From positions 1 to 64,000 of the forward strand of contig NZ_MDZA01000397.1 in NCBI RefSeq assembly GCF_001816125.1: DNA of 64,000 bases. Direction: 5' to 3'. The notes under the pieces are model-generated. The model ran no database searches, was not told the DNA's origin, and saw only the letters and a list, made by a program, of their open reading frames with translations. Numbering within the stretch: the first letter of the stretch is position 1; the number at the start of each line of letters is the position of its first letter. Both the position numbers and the translations under genes were made by a program. The stretch is from Hymenobacter coccineus (GTDB lineage: Bacteria > Bacteroidota > Bacteroidia > Cytophagales > Hymenobacteraceae). Below, in pieces: positions 42,076 through 51,356 of this stretch.

Positions 42076-43356
42076 CTAAGCGCCAAAGAAATCGTGCATG
42101 GCCACCCCGGCCCGCCGCACGTCCTCAAACGAATTGTACAGCGGCACGGGCGAGAGGCGAATCACGTTCGGCTCGCGCCAGTCGGCCACCACGCCTTGGG
42201 CGGCCAGGTGGTCGAACAGCTCGCGCCCGCGCTGGTGCACCAGCACCGAGAGCTGGCAGCCGCGCTGGGCCGGGTCGGCGGGGGTAATGATTTCGAGCCG
42301 GTCGGTGGGCAAGCCCAAGGCCCTGATCAGGCTTTCGAGGTAAGCGGTGAGCGGCTCGCTTTTGGCCCGCAGTGCGGCCATGCCCCCGGCGCGGCTCACC
42401 AAGTCGAGGCTGGCGCGCAGGGGGGCCAGCAGCAGCACCGGCGAGTTCGACAGCAGCCAGCCATCGGCCCCGGGCGTGGGGCGGAAGCCTTTCTTCATCT
42501 GGAAGCGCTCGGATGGCTCCTGGCCCCACCAGCCGGCGAGGCGCAGCAGGTCGGGCTGGTTGGCAAACCGCTCGTGCACATAGGCCCCGGCAATGCCGCC
42601 GGGCCCCGAGTTCAGGTACTTATAGGTGCACCAGCAGGCAAAATCCACGTCCCAGTCGTGCAGGTGCAGCGGCACGTTGCCGGCGGCGTGGGCCAGGTCG
42701 AAGCCCACGGTGGCGCCCACTGCGTGCCCCGCGGCCGTGACGGCGGCCATGTTGAACACCTGCCCGGTGTAGTAGTTGAGGCCCCCGAGCAGCACGGTGG
42801 CAAGCGAGTCGCCCAGCTCGGTAATCTTGGCCGTAATGTCTTCCGTGCGCAGCGTGTGCTCGCCGGGGCGGGGCTCCAGCTCCACAATGGCGTCGGCGGG
42901 GTCGAGGCCGTGCAGGCGGGCCTGGGTTTCGAGGGCGTACTGGTCGGAGGGGAAGGCGCCGCCTTCCATCAGCACCTTGTAACGGGCCCCGGCGGGCCGG
43001 TAGAAGGACACCAGCAGCAGGTGCAGGTTCACGCTCAAGCCGTTCATTATCACCACTTCGTGCGGCAGGGCCCCCACCACCGGGGCGCTGGCCTCGGCCA
43101 GGGGGCCGTGGGAGTGCATCCAGGGCGCGGTGCCGTGGAAATGGCCCTCCACGGCCAGCTCGGCCCAGTTGGTCAGCTCGGCGTCGAGGGCAGCGCGGGT
43201 AGCCTTGGGCTGCAAGCCCAGCGAGTTGCCGCAGAAGTAGGCCACCGGCTGGCCGTCGGGCCCGTTGGGAAACAGGAATTCGGAGCGAAAAGCAGCCAGT
43301 GGATCGGCCGCATCGAGGGCGGCGGCGTGGGTGGGGTCAAGGAGCGCAAGGGACAT
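42076..43356 (-). CDS. kynU: Kynureninase
   Basis: 426 residues from ATG 43356. A fold-type I PLP enzyme: 'YFCGNSLGLQPK' (substrate and PLP phosphate site), 'PHEVVIMNGLSVNLHLLLVSFY', 'VGFDLAHAAGNVPL' with the PLP-binding Asp, and 'CWCTYKYLNSGPGG' with the Schiff-base Lys. It splits 3-hydroxykynurenine into 3-hydroxyanthranilate and alanine. The downstream enzyme is encoded by the gene at 43622-44154 on the same strand, so the pair feeds quinolinate and NAD synthesis. The Met at 43362 overlaps a perfect -7 box (TACCTTTG at 43360-43367), so 43356 is preferred. Confidence 0.95.
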   Translation of the reverse strand: MSLALLDPTHAAALDAADPLAAFRSEFLFPNGPDGQPVAYFCGNSLGLQPKATRAALDAELTNWAELAVEGHFHGTAPWMHSHGPLAEASAPVVGALPHEVVIMNGLSVNLHLLLVSFYRPAGARYKVLMEGGAFPSDQYALETQARLHGLDPADAIVELEPRPGEHTLRTEDITAKITELGDSLATVLLGGLNYYTGQVFNMAAVTAAGHAVGATVGFDLAHAAGNVPLHLHDWDVDFACWCTYKYLNSGPGGIAGAYVHERFANQPDLLRLAGWWGQEPSERFQMKKGFRPTPGADGWLLSNSPVLLLAPLRASLDLVSRAGGMAALRAKSEPLTAYLESLIRALGLPTDRLEIITPADPAQRGCQLSVLVHQRGRELFDHLAAQGVVADWREPNVIRLSPVPLYNSFEDVRRAGVAMHDFFGA

Positions 43357-43359
43357 ACC

Positions 43360-43367
43360 CAAAGGTA
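43360..43367 (-). promoter_or_regulatory. -7 element just upstream of kynU
   Basis: The minus strand reads TACCTTTG 3 nt before the kynU ATG. It is an exact -7 consensus and implies a leaderless kynU transcript in addition to any read-through from the dioxygenase gene. No clear -33 TTG is seen. Confidence 0.5.
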
Positions 43368-43456
43368 CGGCCAGGGCCCCCGGCCGGGTGCCCTACGCCA
43401 TAATAACGTGGGCGCTACCACCGCGCCAGGATTCGTTTACAGCGTTTTAAAAGGCC

Positions 43457-43517
43457 GCACTAAACGGAGTGGCACTCCGTTTAGTGCGCGCGCGGCAAGG
43501 GAGTGCCACTCCGTTTT
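43457..43517. repeat. Three copies of a CACTCCGTTT(A/T) element
   Basis: A perfect palindrome with 14 bp arms (43457-43470 and 43474-43487, GCACTAAACGGAGT) is followed by a third copy (GAGTGCCACTCCGTTTT, 43501-43517). The third copy can pair with the first, giving two competing hairpins. The element lies in the 265 bp gap between kynU and the dioxygenase gene. Confidence 0.85.
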
Positions 43518-43621
43518 ACAATCGTTTGCTGGCTATTTGCACACGAAATGAGAAACCGGGCTGATGGCGCAGCGATTACCGGGCAGCCGGCGATAAGCCG
43601 GCAGCCCGGCCCGGTGGGGCC

Positions 43622-44184
<563 letters not shown>

Positions 44185-44278
44185 CTAGCTACCAGCGCCG
44201 GCCTACTTTTGTTGGGGGCCCGCGCGCCCTTATCGTCAACAGCTTGCTTGCCCAACGCATAGCAGCGCTACCAGCCTG

Positions 44279-45724
44279 CTATTGGTAATAACGCTTGCGG
44301 CCGTGCGTTACGCCCCAGTAACGCAGCATATCGGCTGGCACGGCCGACGCGGCAGAGTCCGTCACCGGGGTCCAGCTCAGCACCGTGTAGTTGGGGGGAA
44401 TGCGCACTAGCACTACGGACTCCGGGGCCTGGGCCAGTTGCACTAAGCCACGCCGCTCGCCGGCGTTGTCGCCGTTAAGTTGCCTTACGTGTCGGTCGGC
44501 GTAAATAAAGATGGTGGCTACCACCAGGACCGCTGCGAGGTAGTAGCCCCGGGCACGGTTTCGCAGCTCGAATAGCAGGAAGTAGGTCGATTCGCCGTAA
44601 GCGTAGAAGAGGCCCAGCAACACCGGCAAAATAGAATCGTGGCGCAACAGGTAGGGCCGGTAGATGCGGTAGCCACCCAAAGGCAATAGCAGTATGTAAG
44701 CCACCGCGAATAACGCTACCCCCCGCAGCGCGCCCCATACCCACTGGCGCTCGGCCGATGGCCGAGCCCGGCGCACCAGCCAGGCGTTGGCCAGCAGCCC
44801 GAGCACGAGCAGCGGCATTCCCAACTTACCAGTTAGCTGCTTATACACGCCAAGGGGCAGCAACTGGTACAGTTGCCACAAGGTGTGGTCGTGGGTATTT
44901 TCCGCGTTGTTGCGGCCGATATAGAGCGAAAGCACACACAGCGCGCCCAGCCCCGCCAGCAACCCCATTGCCTGAGCTGACAGCCAGTTTTCCGCGGCGG
45001 CCCGCGGCCCAGACCACCATTGCCACGCCCACCATACCCCAATGCCCAGCAGCACAACCAACGCCGCCGCCGAGGCCACGGGCCCGTTGAAGGCAATGAC
45101 AAGCATCAGCGGCACTAGCAACGCCAACTGCCCAAAGCCCAAGCGTAGGGGCCGCTGCTGCCGGGCGGCCCGGTAGAATGGATAAAACAGCAGCAACAGC
45201 AGCGACGCTGGCGCCGCATAGAAAAACGTGTACGTGATGGAGCGGTCCGTGATGCCCATTTCATCGTTGTAGCCATTGGTCTGAAACAAGGGCACTAGTA
45301 GGGCAACGACCAGCCAAAAGCCCCAGCGGCCCGTTGGCCCGGAGCGGCCCAGGCGGATGTACGCGGCCAGTGTGCACAGCAGCAGCGCCTGCAAGCCCGT
45401 GGCAAATAGCGCCCCGGCCGCGTACAGGCTGTTGATGGGCGAAACGACGTATTGCAGCAAATGCGGCACCTGCTTCCAATACAAGCTGAGGATGGCGTGG
45501 GCAAAAAAACGATTGGGGGCAGCGTATACTGCGTTTTTGGTAAGCACGGCCCACCCGAGCGGGTCGTTCATCACGGCGACGAACGCTGGGGACGGCAACG
45601 CGACGTGCGCCAGGTCACCGTCGAGGGGCAACTGGTAGTTTTGCCAGAAAGTAAACGCCAAGTCCAGCACCACAAACAAGACCAGCAGGCCGCGCCAATA
45701 CCGCTTATTCACAGGGCCGGGCAT
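44279..45724 (-). CDS. Polytopic membrane protein of unknown function
   Basis: 481 residues with about 10 predicted transmembrane helices spread over residues 12-410. The N-terminal loop contains 'NYQLPLDGDLAHVALPSPAF' and 'KQVPHLLQYVVSPINSLY'. The C-terminus is soluble, with 'VLVRIPPNYTVLSWTPVTDS'. The topology resembles GT39/GT83-like glycosyltransferases or O-antigen ligase-type proteins but has no clear catalytic motif. It lies in a run of minus-strand membrane genes next to a GT39-like gene and near the polysaccharide cluster. A role in surface glycan assembly is a guess from context. Confidence 0.65.
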   Translation of the reverse strand: MPGPVNKRYWRGLLVLFVVLDLAFTFWQNYQLPLDGDLAHVALPSPAFVAVMNDPLGWAVLTKNAVYAAPNRFFAHAILSLYWKQVPHLLQYVVSPINSLYAAGALFATGLQALLLCTLAAYIRLGRSGPTGRWGFWLVVALLVPLFQTNGYNDEMGITDRSITYTFFYAAPASLLLLLFYPFYRAARQQRPLRLGFGQLALLVPLMLVIAFNGPVASAAALVVLLGIGVWWAWQWWSGPRAAAENWLSAQAMGLLAGLGALCVLSLYIGRNNAENTHDHTLWQLYQLLPLGVYKQLTGKLGMPLLVLGLLANAWLVRRARPSAERQWVWGALRGVALFAVAYILLLPLGGYRIYRPYLLRHDSILPVLLGLFYAYGESTYFLLFELRNRARGYYLAAVLVVATIFIYADRHVRQLNGDNAGERRGLVQLAQAPESVVLVRIPPNYTVLSWTPVTDSAASAVPADMLRYWGVTHGRKRYYQ

Positions 45725-46087
45725 TGGGTGGCAAGGCGGCGGTCATTGCGGCTACGCTGCCGCTAATTTCAGAGCAACTCATTACAAGTCCAATAGTTAG
45801 CTTTCTCATACCAGATTAAAAAATCAGCAAAACTGCCGGTCCGGTACCGGCAAAGGTAGTGCAGCCCCACCAGCAGGCGGCTTAAGGTGTGGAGCCGCAG
45901 GCATGCCTTACCCGCGAAAAGTACAGGGTGCTGCCGTGGGCGGCCAGCCTCAAAACCAGCTACCCACTGGGGCCCCAGCAGGTAGGCGACACGCGCGCCC
46001 ATTCTGCTGGGCTTACTTGAAAGGGAAGCGGTACGAGGGGGCGATGAGCCCGCGCCAGTATTCTACCAAATACCACACCGGGCGGGT
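45725..46087. other. Intergenic region, no clear gene
   Basis: 363 bp between two minus-strand genes. It holds a minus-strand TACCTTTG (45851-45858) about 125 bp before the membrane-protein start, a plausible -7 element without a good -33. Open frames here (for example 45769-46002) lack recognisable features. A 34-codon minus-strand frame from about 45810 overlaps the next start, but I do not call it. Confidence 0.5.
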
Positions 46088-46648
46088 CTACCACAATTCT
46101 GTGAGCAGCAGGTCATCGGCGTAAGTTGGAGCCGAGGAATCGCCGTTCAGTAGATAAATTACGAGTTGGCTATTGGAATCAATGTTCTTGGGCAAGTCCA
46201 GGCTGCGGCTCACCTGCTTCCAAGATTCAAACGGCCCACTATCGACCAGAAAAATGCTTTTGCTAAAGAAGGGGTGGTCGGGGTCGTTGGCCGTGGCAAT
46301 GGTGGCCACCAAGCGGGCATCACTCTCGGGGCCCGGCACCCACACCCAAGCACTCAGCGTGAGCCGGCGCGGGCGGTGGTGCGGGCTAAGCTTTCCCAAG
46401 GAGGCTCGGTAGGTGGTGGAATACGGGTGCTGTGGATCAACGCTGATGGCATACCGGCCCGCATGTGCCTTTTCGGTGGTAAGGCCGGTGGGGAAGACGG
46501 GCAGCCAGCCGGCCGCTGGCTTATCAAAATCAGCGTGCATCAACTCCCGCTCCCGCACCGGGGCCCTGCCGGCGCGCGGATGGCACCCCGGTAGGCCGAG
46601 TAGGCTGAGCCAAGCCAAAGGCCAAAAGAATTTTGCAGTCGGGGCCAT
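46088..46648 (-). CDS. Hypothetical lipoprotein
   Basis: 186 residues from ATG 46648 (MAPTAKFFWPLAWLSLLGLPGC, lipobox LPGC). The mature part is beta-rich with 'MHADFDKPAAGWLPVFPTGLTTEKAHAGRYAISV', 'RRLTLSAWVWVPGPESDARLVATI' and 'KQVSRSLDLPKNIDSNSQLVIYLLNGDSSAPTYADDLLL'. This pattern recalls carbohydrate-binding jelly-roll domains. No catalytic residues are recognisable. It lies between two large membrane proteins on the same strand, 32 bp from the GT39-like gene, and is probably co-transcribed with it. Confidence 0.65.
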   Translation of the reverse strand: MAPTAKFFWPLAWLSLLGLPGCHPRAGRAPVRERELMHADFDKPAAGWLPVFPTGLTTEKAHAGRYAISVDPQHPYSTTYRASLGKLSPHHRPRRLTLSAWVWVPGPESDARLVATIATANDPDHPFFSKSIFLVDSGPFESWKQVSRSLDLPKNIDSNSQLVIYLLNGDSSAPTYADDLLLTELW

Positions 46649-46679
46649 GCTTGGGATTATGTGGCTAAAGGGCAATATT

Positions 46680-48257
46680 TTACCAGGGCCGCCCGCGGTC
46701 GCGCCGGCGAAGCACTACGGCGGGCACCCGGCCCACAAAGTCGAACGCCGCCGCGAAAGCAGCGTGCTGCGGCGCCAACTGGGCGTACTGGCTGGGTGAC
46801 ATTACTGCGTAGTCAAGGCTGTCTGCGGCCATGCGGTCCAGAAAATTATCGACCGTGGGTGCGCTAGGGCCCTGGGGATTCCAAGCCAACCCCCGCCGGT
46901 CGAAATAAACCAACCCCGTATTGGGCCCTTGGTCGATGATCAGAATGCCAGAGGTTGGCGGTACGCCCGCTCGCCGCAACTCCTCGGCCCCGCCGCGCAT
47001 CCACAGATGGGTGTAGTACGGGGAGAAAGGAGGATAATCGTCGCTCATGCGGCGGTGCAGGCGCTTATAGCCGCCCACCGCCAAAAAGACGACCAGCACC
47101 CCCAGCCCCAGGCTGGTGGCGTAGCGCCCCCAACCAGTATAACGACCCAGGTTGAGCAGGGCGAGCAGCAGCAGCAGCAGCACCGGCGGCACCAATGAGC
47201 AAATCAAGTAGTAATCGTGTACGCCCAACTGCCCCCCCATCAGCTGCACGAATATGTAAGCCACCGCGACGGATGCCAGCAGCAGCAGGGTCAGGGGCAG
47301 GTGGCGCCGCAGGTTGGGGCGCAGAAACACTAACAACAGCACCGCGCAAACAACCAGGATGCGGTAGTGCGTAGGGGTAGCGTACTCGGCCACCCAATCG
47401 CGACTCACAGATTGCAGCACGTTGTGCAACTGTTCGGGATCTTGGATGGGGGTGGTGGTAGCCAGGAACTGCCCTGATTGATAGATTTCGTTCAGGTGCT
47501 GGTTGTGGAAGAAAAACGCGACAATCAGCCCGCCACCCAGCCCCACCCAGCCCAGCAATTGCCAACGCTGCTTGGGTAGCAGCAGCGCCGGCTCCAAATA
47601 GGCCCACAACAGGGTGATGCCCACCACCGCCCCAAAGTGCAGGGCAGTAGTTGTTTTAACCAGCCCGGCCAAAGCCAACAGGAGTACCGCCCACCGCAAA
47701 TCCGCAAAGCGACGCTCATCGAAAAAGCGTAGCCAGTAATAATACCCCACAAAGCTCAGGCTCAGGCTAAAAGCATCGGGCATGACGCTGCCCGCGTAAA
47801 AGGCAAAAAACGGCGAGGCTAGCAAGAAGGCCCCCGGCACTAATCCGGCTACGAAGTGACCAGTGCGCTCGTAAACCACACGGAACAAGTAATAAAAACC
47901 CAGCACCACCACCGCCGCATCCAGCAGCCGCAGCACCGTGTTGATGCTGCCACGCCCGAATACCAGCCCGCCCAGCGCCGCCAAGTACGCCTGAATAGGA
48001 AATTCGACTCCCGTTATCCCGCCAATCGAATCCATCGTCGAGGTGCGGGGCGTAAAAAAGTAAAACCCGTAGTCGTAAAAATTAATGGCTAATGCCAGTC
48101 GGTCGGACTGACCCCAAGTGTGGATCCCGGTAGGCAACGCTTGTAGGTAGGGCAAGTAGTAAGCCATTGCTACCGCACTAAGCAAGAGCGCCGCCGCTGC
48201 GTGGTATGCGCCCGCCCGCAATGATTGCCCAACCGCACTGAATAGGGGTAAACTCAC
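46680..48257 (-). CDS. GT39/PMT-like glycosyltransferase membrane protein
   Basis: 525 residues with about 11 transmembrane helices. The first periplasmic loop reads 'THTWGQSDRLALAINFYDYGFYFFTPRTST'-like (GIHTWGQSDRLALAINFY), with the acidic residue expected in GT-C glycosyltransferases. 'RLLDAAVVVLGFYYLFRVVYERTG' and 'SPFFAFYAGSVMPDAFSLSLSFVGYYYWLRFF' are typical of the PMT_2/GT39 group, which moves a sugar from a polyprenyl carrier to protein or lipid A. The C-terminal 100 residues are soluble. The acceptor is unknown. It is first in a minus-strand run with the lipoprotein and the 44279 membrane protein. Confidence 0.75.
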   Translation of the reverse strand: MSLPLFSAVGQSLRAGAYHAAAALLLSAVAMAYYLPYLQALPTGIHTWGQSDRLALAINFYDYGFYFFTPRTSTMDSIGGITGVEFPIQAYLAALGGLVFGRGSINTVLRLLDAAVVVLGFYYLFRVVYERTGHFVAGLVPGAFLLASPFFAFYAGSVMPDAFSLSLSFVGYYYWLRFFDERRFADLRWAVLLLALAGLVKTTTALHFGAVVGITLLWAYLEPALLLPKQRWQLLGWVGLGGGLIVAFFFHNQHLNEIYQSGQFLATTTPIQDPEQLHNVLQSVSRDWVAEYATPTHYRILVVCAVLLLVFLRPNLRRHLPLTLLLLASVAVAYIFVQLMGGQLGVHDYYLICSLVPPVLLLLLLALLNLGRYTGWGRYATSLGLGVLVVFLAVGGYKRLHRRMSDDYPPFSPYYTHLWMRGGAEELRRAGVPPTSGILIIDQGPNTGLVYFDRRGLAWNPQGPSAPTVDNFLDRMAADSLDYAVMSPSQYAQLAPQHAAFAAAFDFVGRVPAVVLRRRDRGRPW

Positions 48258-48652
48258 TATTGAAAAGCTATTATTAGAATCAGGTATTCAGCAAAAATAG
48301 GCACGGGCGAACGGTTAATAATTGTGCTTCTGGGACGTTCAGGCAAAGCCCGCCGCACCAAACAGTTAATTTGAACAGACTGCTAGCGCTGCAAACCCAA
48401 CCGGCGGAAACGGCAACGAATTGGGCAAATCAAGATTTGGCGCTGCTGAGCTACTGGCCAAAAAGGCGGTTGCATGAGTGCAAAACGGACGCGCTTACCT
48501 CACGCTCACGGTGCAAAACCTTCGCCCAGAACCGGTGCTTCGATTGGTTCTGGGCCACCGCTGATCCGAAGTGTCATGTACCCTCCCCGTGGACGCTCAA
48601 TGCCGCAGCCCAGGTCCAATGGCTGGCAATGGGTCTTAGAATTGGACAAATA
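48258..48652. other. Divergent intergenic region
   Basis: Almost 400 bp between divergent genes. It contains a 10 bp hairpin (48524-48533 with 48546-48555, GCCCAGAACC) and otherwise no coding signal I trust. Open frames here have no conserved features. Promoters for both flanking genes must lie within it or at its right edge. Confidence 0.55.
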
Positions 48653-48684
48653 TTGAAAGCAGCTCTTTCGGCTGCGTACTTTTG
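48653..48684 (+). promoter_or_regulatory. Promoter of the polysaccharide cluster methyltransferase
   Basis: TTG (48653-48655), 21 nt, then TACTTTTG (48677-48684), an exact TTG-N21-TAnnTTTG match. The ATG follows at 48691, so the mRNA should be leaderless. Confidence 0.8.
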
Positions 48685-48690
48685 CCTGCT

Positions 48691-49458
48691 ATGGACTTGA
48701 GCTACGAAGCCAAATATCACCAGCTGGAGGAGCAACACTGGTGGTTTGCCAGCCGGCGCGATGCCGTATACGACCTAGTGCAAGGCCTGCGCTTGTCGCC
48801 ACAGGCAGCTATCCTGGAAATTGGCTGCTCGGGTGGGCCCCTAATGCAGCGCCTGCGCACGGCCGGCTACGCCGACGTAACCGGCATCGACGTGAGCGGC
48901 CCGGCCATTGAACTGGCCCAGGCCCGCGGCGTACCCAACGTGGGGGTGATGGACGGAGCTGCCCTAGAATTTGCCGACGCTCGCTTTGATTTGGTGATTG
49001 CCTCCGACGTGCTCGAACACATCGAAGACGAGGCCCAGGCCCTGCGCGAGTGGGCCCGGGTGCTGCGCCCAGGTGGGCAGCTGTTGGTGTTCGTGCCCGC
49101 CCACGCTTACCTCTGGAGCGCGCACGACGTAGTGAACCACCACTTCCGGCGCTACTCCCGCCAGGGCCTGGTGCGGGCCCTGGCGGGAGCCGGCTTGCCG
49201 GTCCGGCGCAGCTCATTTTGGAACGCTGCCATGTACTTCCCCACGGCGGCCCTGCGGCTGGGCAAACGGCTAGTGCAGGGCCCCACCGCGCCCGAGATAA
49301 AGCCTGGCAACACCGGCGACCTGCATCACTTTCCCGGCCTGGCCAACCGCCTGCTGTTGGCCTGGGTAAAGGCCGAAAACCGCTTGTTGCGCCGCCTCAA
49401 CCTGCCCCTGGGCGTGAGTGTGTTCGCCCTAGCCCAAAAGCCTGTGCTGGGAGCCTGA
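48691..49458 (+). CDS. Class I SAM-dependent methyltransferase
   Basis: 255 residues. 'YEAKYHQLEEQHWWFASRRDAV' is the typical start of a glycan/lipid-linked methyltransferase subgroup. SAM motifs are 'AILEIGCSGGPLMQRL', 'TGIDVS' and 'FDLVIASDVLEHIEDEAQALREWARVLRPGGQLLVFVPA'. The C-terminal 'HHFRRYSRQGLVRAL' is also common in this group. It lies 61 bp upstream of a GT2 gene and probably acts on the same polyprenyl-linked glycan. The start is fixed by the promoter ending 6 nt upstream. Confidence 0.87.
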   Translation: MDLSYEAKYHQLEEQHWWFASRRDAVYDLVQGLRLSPQAAILEIGCSGGPLMQRLRTAGYADVTGIDVSGPAIELAQARGVPNVGVMDGAALEFADARFDLVIASDVLEHIEDEAQALREWARVLRPGGQLLVFVPAHAYLWSAHDVVNHHFRRYSRQGLVRALAGAGLPVRRSSFWNAAMYFPTAALRLGKRLVQGPTAPEIKPGNTGDLHHFPGLANRLLLAWVKAENRLLRRLNLPLGVSVFALAQKPVLGA

Positions 49459-49519
49459 CCCGAGGCCTGGTGCCCCCTGTCTTTCCCGATTTACCCGCTT
49501 ATTTCTTTCCTTAACCTGC

Positions 49520-50485
49520 GTGGAGCTGTCCGTCATCGTTCCCATCTACAACGAAGAAGCGAACATTGCCGAAGTGTACCGGCGGTTGTTGGGCGTGCTC
49601 GAGGCCATGCCCTTGCCAGGGAATTTCGAGCTGATTTTTGTAAACGACGGCTCGCGCGACCACTCTTTTACCCTATTATTGGCCCTGGCCGAGCGCGATA
49701 CCCGGGTACGCTATATCGACTTCAGCCGCAATTTTGGGCACCAAATTGCCGTATCGGCGGGCCTCGACCGGGCCCAGGGCGATGCCGTGGTCATCATCGA
49801 TGCCGATTTGCAAGACCCGCCCGAACTCATTCCGCAGCTATACTCGAAGCTGCGCGAAGGCTACGAAGTAGTGTATGCCAAGCGCCGCTCGCGGCAGGGC
49901 GAGAGCGTTGGCAAGCGTCTGACGGCGCGCTTATTCTACCGCCTCTTGGCTGGCATCACCCACATTTCTATACCGGTTGACACTGGCGACTTCCGCATCA
50001 TTTCGCATAAAGTGGTGAGCGGTCTGCGCCTGATGCCGGAACAAAACAAGTTCTTGCGCGGCCAGATTTCGTGGATTGGCTACCGCCAAACCTACGTGGA
50101 GTATGACCGGGCCGAGCGCGGCGGTGGGGCCACGGGCTATACTTACCGCAAAATGATCCGCCTGGCCTTGGACGGCATCACGGGCTTTTCGGACACGCCC
50201 CTCAAGGTGGCCACGCTCGGCGGCTTTGCCGTGTCGGGCGTGGCGTTCTTGGTAGCGCTCTACACATTGTACTCCCGCTTCATTACCCACGACTACCAGC
50301 CGGGCTGGGCTTCGCTCATGGTCAGCATCTTGTTTCTGGGCGGCGTGCAGTTAATCTCAGTAGGCATCATTGGCGAGTATATCGCCCGGCTTTCGGCCAA
50401 CGTGCGCCAACGGCCGCTCTACCTCATTTCGGCCACCAATACAACATCGCCTTCCCCCGAACAGCCAGGGCCGGCGGGGGATTAG
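49520..50485 (+). CDS. GT2 family glycosyltransferase with C-terminal membrane anchor (DPM1/GtrB-like)
   Basis: 321 residues from GTG 49520. GT-A motifs are 'LSVIVPIYNEEANIAEVYRRL', 'LIFVNDGSRD', 'GDAVVIIDADLQDPPELIPQL' (DxD) and 'DTGDFRIISHKVV'. Two C-terminal transmembrane helices (about 230-255 and 265-290) place it with polyprenyl-phosphate-hexose synthases such as GtrB. It transfers a sugar from an NDP donor to undecaprenyl phosphate, the donor for membrane GT-C enzymes like the one encoded at 46680. The gene follows the methyltransferase gene closely. Confidence 0.92.
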   Translation: MELSVIVPIYNEEANIAEVYRRLLGVLEAMPLPGNFELIFVNDGSRDHSFTLLLALAERDTRVRYIDFSRNFGHQIAVSAGLDRAQGDAVVIIDADLQDPPELIPQLYSKLREGYEVVYAKRRSRQGESVGKRLTARLFYRLLAGITHISIPVDTGDFRIISHKVVSGLRLMPEQNKFLRGQISWIGYRQTYVEYDRAERGGGATGYTYRKMIRLALDGITGFSDTPLKVATLGGFAVSGVAFLVALYTLYSRFITHDYQPGWASLMVSILFLGGVQLISVGIIGEYIARLSANVRQRPLYLISATNTTSPSPEQPGPAGD

Positions 50486-50654
50486 CAACCGCGTATTAGC
50501 AATTGCCTAAGGCCAATGGCGGTTCCAACCAGCAACTGGGCCAACGACCCAATTTCGGAGTGTTTTACGAAGATGCCCAGCTCCTGATATCTGCCCGTCG
50601 GGGCCCTGTGCGCAACCCGGCCGAAGTGCTCCAGCCGTAGCGGCGCCCGGGGCC

Positions 50655-51254
50655 CTAGCCGGCGGTGGCCAGCGGCACGGCGGCGTAGGCATCGGCCAGG
50701 GCCAGCTGGCAGCCGATGGGGCTCAGGTCGAGCACGGCAGCGGGGTCGCGGGTTTCGGTCAGCACCCAGCGGCCCAGCTCGTCGCGGGTATACAGCTCGG
50801 CGTGCACCCGTTCCGAATCCAGCAGCAGGTACTGGCGCAGGCTGGGAATCTGGCGGTAGTACATGAATTTTTCGCCCCGGTCGTTGTTGGCCGTCGACGG
50901 CGAGAGCACCTCCACCAGCAGCGTGGGGTTGACGAGCGTGTCGGGCTTCTTGTCTTCGTTGAACACCGGCGGGCCGCACACCACCGTCAGGGCGGGGTAC
51001 ACGTAGGCGCTCCCGCTCAGGATCTGCAGGCGCTGGTCGCTGCCCACCGGCGTACAAGCCGAACCGCGCAGCTGGTTGCCAATGGAAATGGTAAGGTTGG
51101 CGCAAATGCGGTTGTGGGCGAAGCTGGCCCCCGCCATCGCCCGGATTTCTCCCTCAAAATATTCATGTTTGAAGGCCGCCGCCCGCTCCAGGCGCAGGTA
51201 GTCGGCGGGCGAAACGTATTCGGGAGCATCGGCGGAGAAAGCGGGGAGGCCCAT
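50655..51254 (-). CDS. Uma2 family endonuclease-fold protein (DUF820)
   Basis: 199 residues from ATG 51254. The Uma2 fold (PD-(D/E)XK) shows 'YVSPADYLRLERAAAFKHEYFEGEIRAMAGAS' and the core 'KPDTLVNPTLLVEVLSPSTANNDRGEKFMYYRQIPSLRQYLLLDSE', with Asp, Glu and Lys in nuclease-like spacing. Most members have no known function and are scattered, often mobile genes in Cyanobacteria and Bacteroidota. It is the only minus-strand gene inside the polysaccharide cluster, so it may be a later insertion. The frame continues to 51857 upstream but overlaps the divergent acyltransferase gene. Confidence 0.88.
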   Translation of the reverse strand: MGLPAFSADAPEYVSPADYLRLERAAAFKHEYFEGEIRAMAGASFAHNRICANLTISIGNQLRGSACTPVGSDQRLQILSGSAYVYPALTVVCGPPVFNEDKKPDTLVNPTLLVEVLSPSTANNDRGEKFMYYRQIPSLRQYLLLDSERVHAELYTRDELGRWVLTETRDPAAVLDLSPIGCQLALADAYAAVPLATAG

Positions 51255-51325
51255 AAGAAACAGCGGTTGGGATTTATCCAAAAATACAACCTGGGGCCCC
51301 ACCGTTCCCAACCCGCGCCTTTCCT

Positions 51326-51333
51326 TACCTTTG
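51326..51333 (+). promoter_or_regulatory. -7 element of the hexapeptide acyltransferase gene
   Basis: TACCTTTG, 23 nt before the ATG at 51357. No good -33 TTG is present at the expected distance. Confidence 0.5.
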
Positions 51334-51356
51334 CCCACGTACACCCACTGGCCCGC

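Noticed and set aside
43457..43517. CRISPR-like array
   Set aside because: Only three short copies in alternating orientation without regular spacers or cas genes.
42094..43551. A 485-codon plus-strand open frame opposite kynU
   Set aside because: It is a shadow of kynureninase, with no recognisable domain.
48371..48700. Possible small gene upstream of the methyltransferase
   Set aside because: Random-looking composition, and it overlaps the promoter and start of the real gene.
50482..51105. Minus-strand frame overlapping the Uma2 gene
   Set aside because: Arg/Pro/Ala-rich shadow of the Uma2 gene in another frame.
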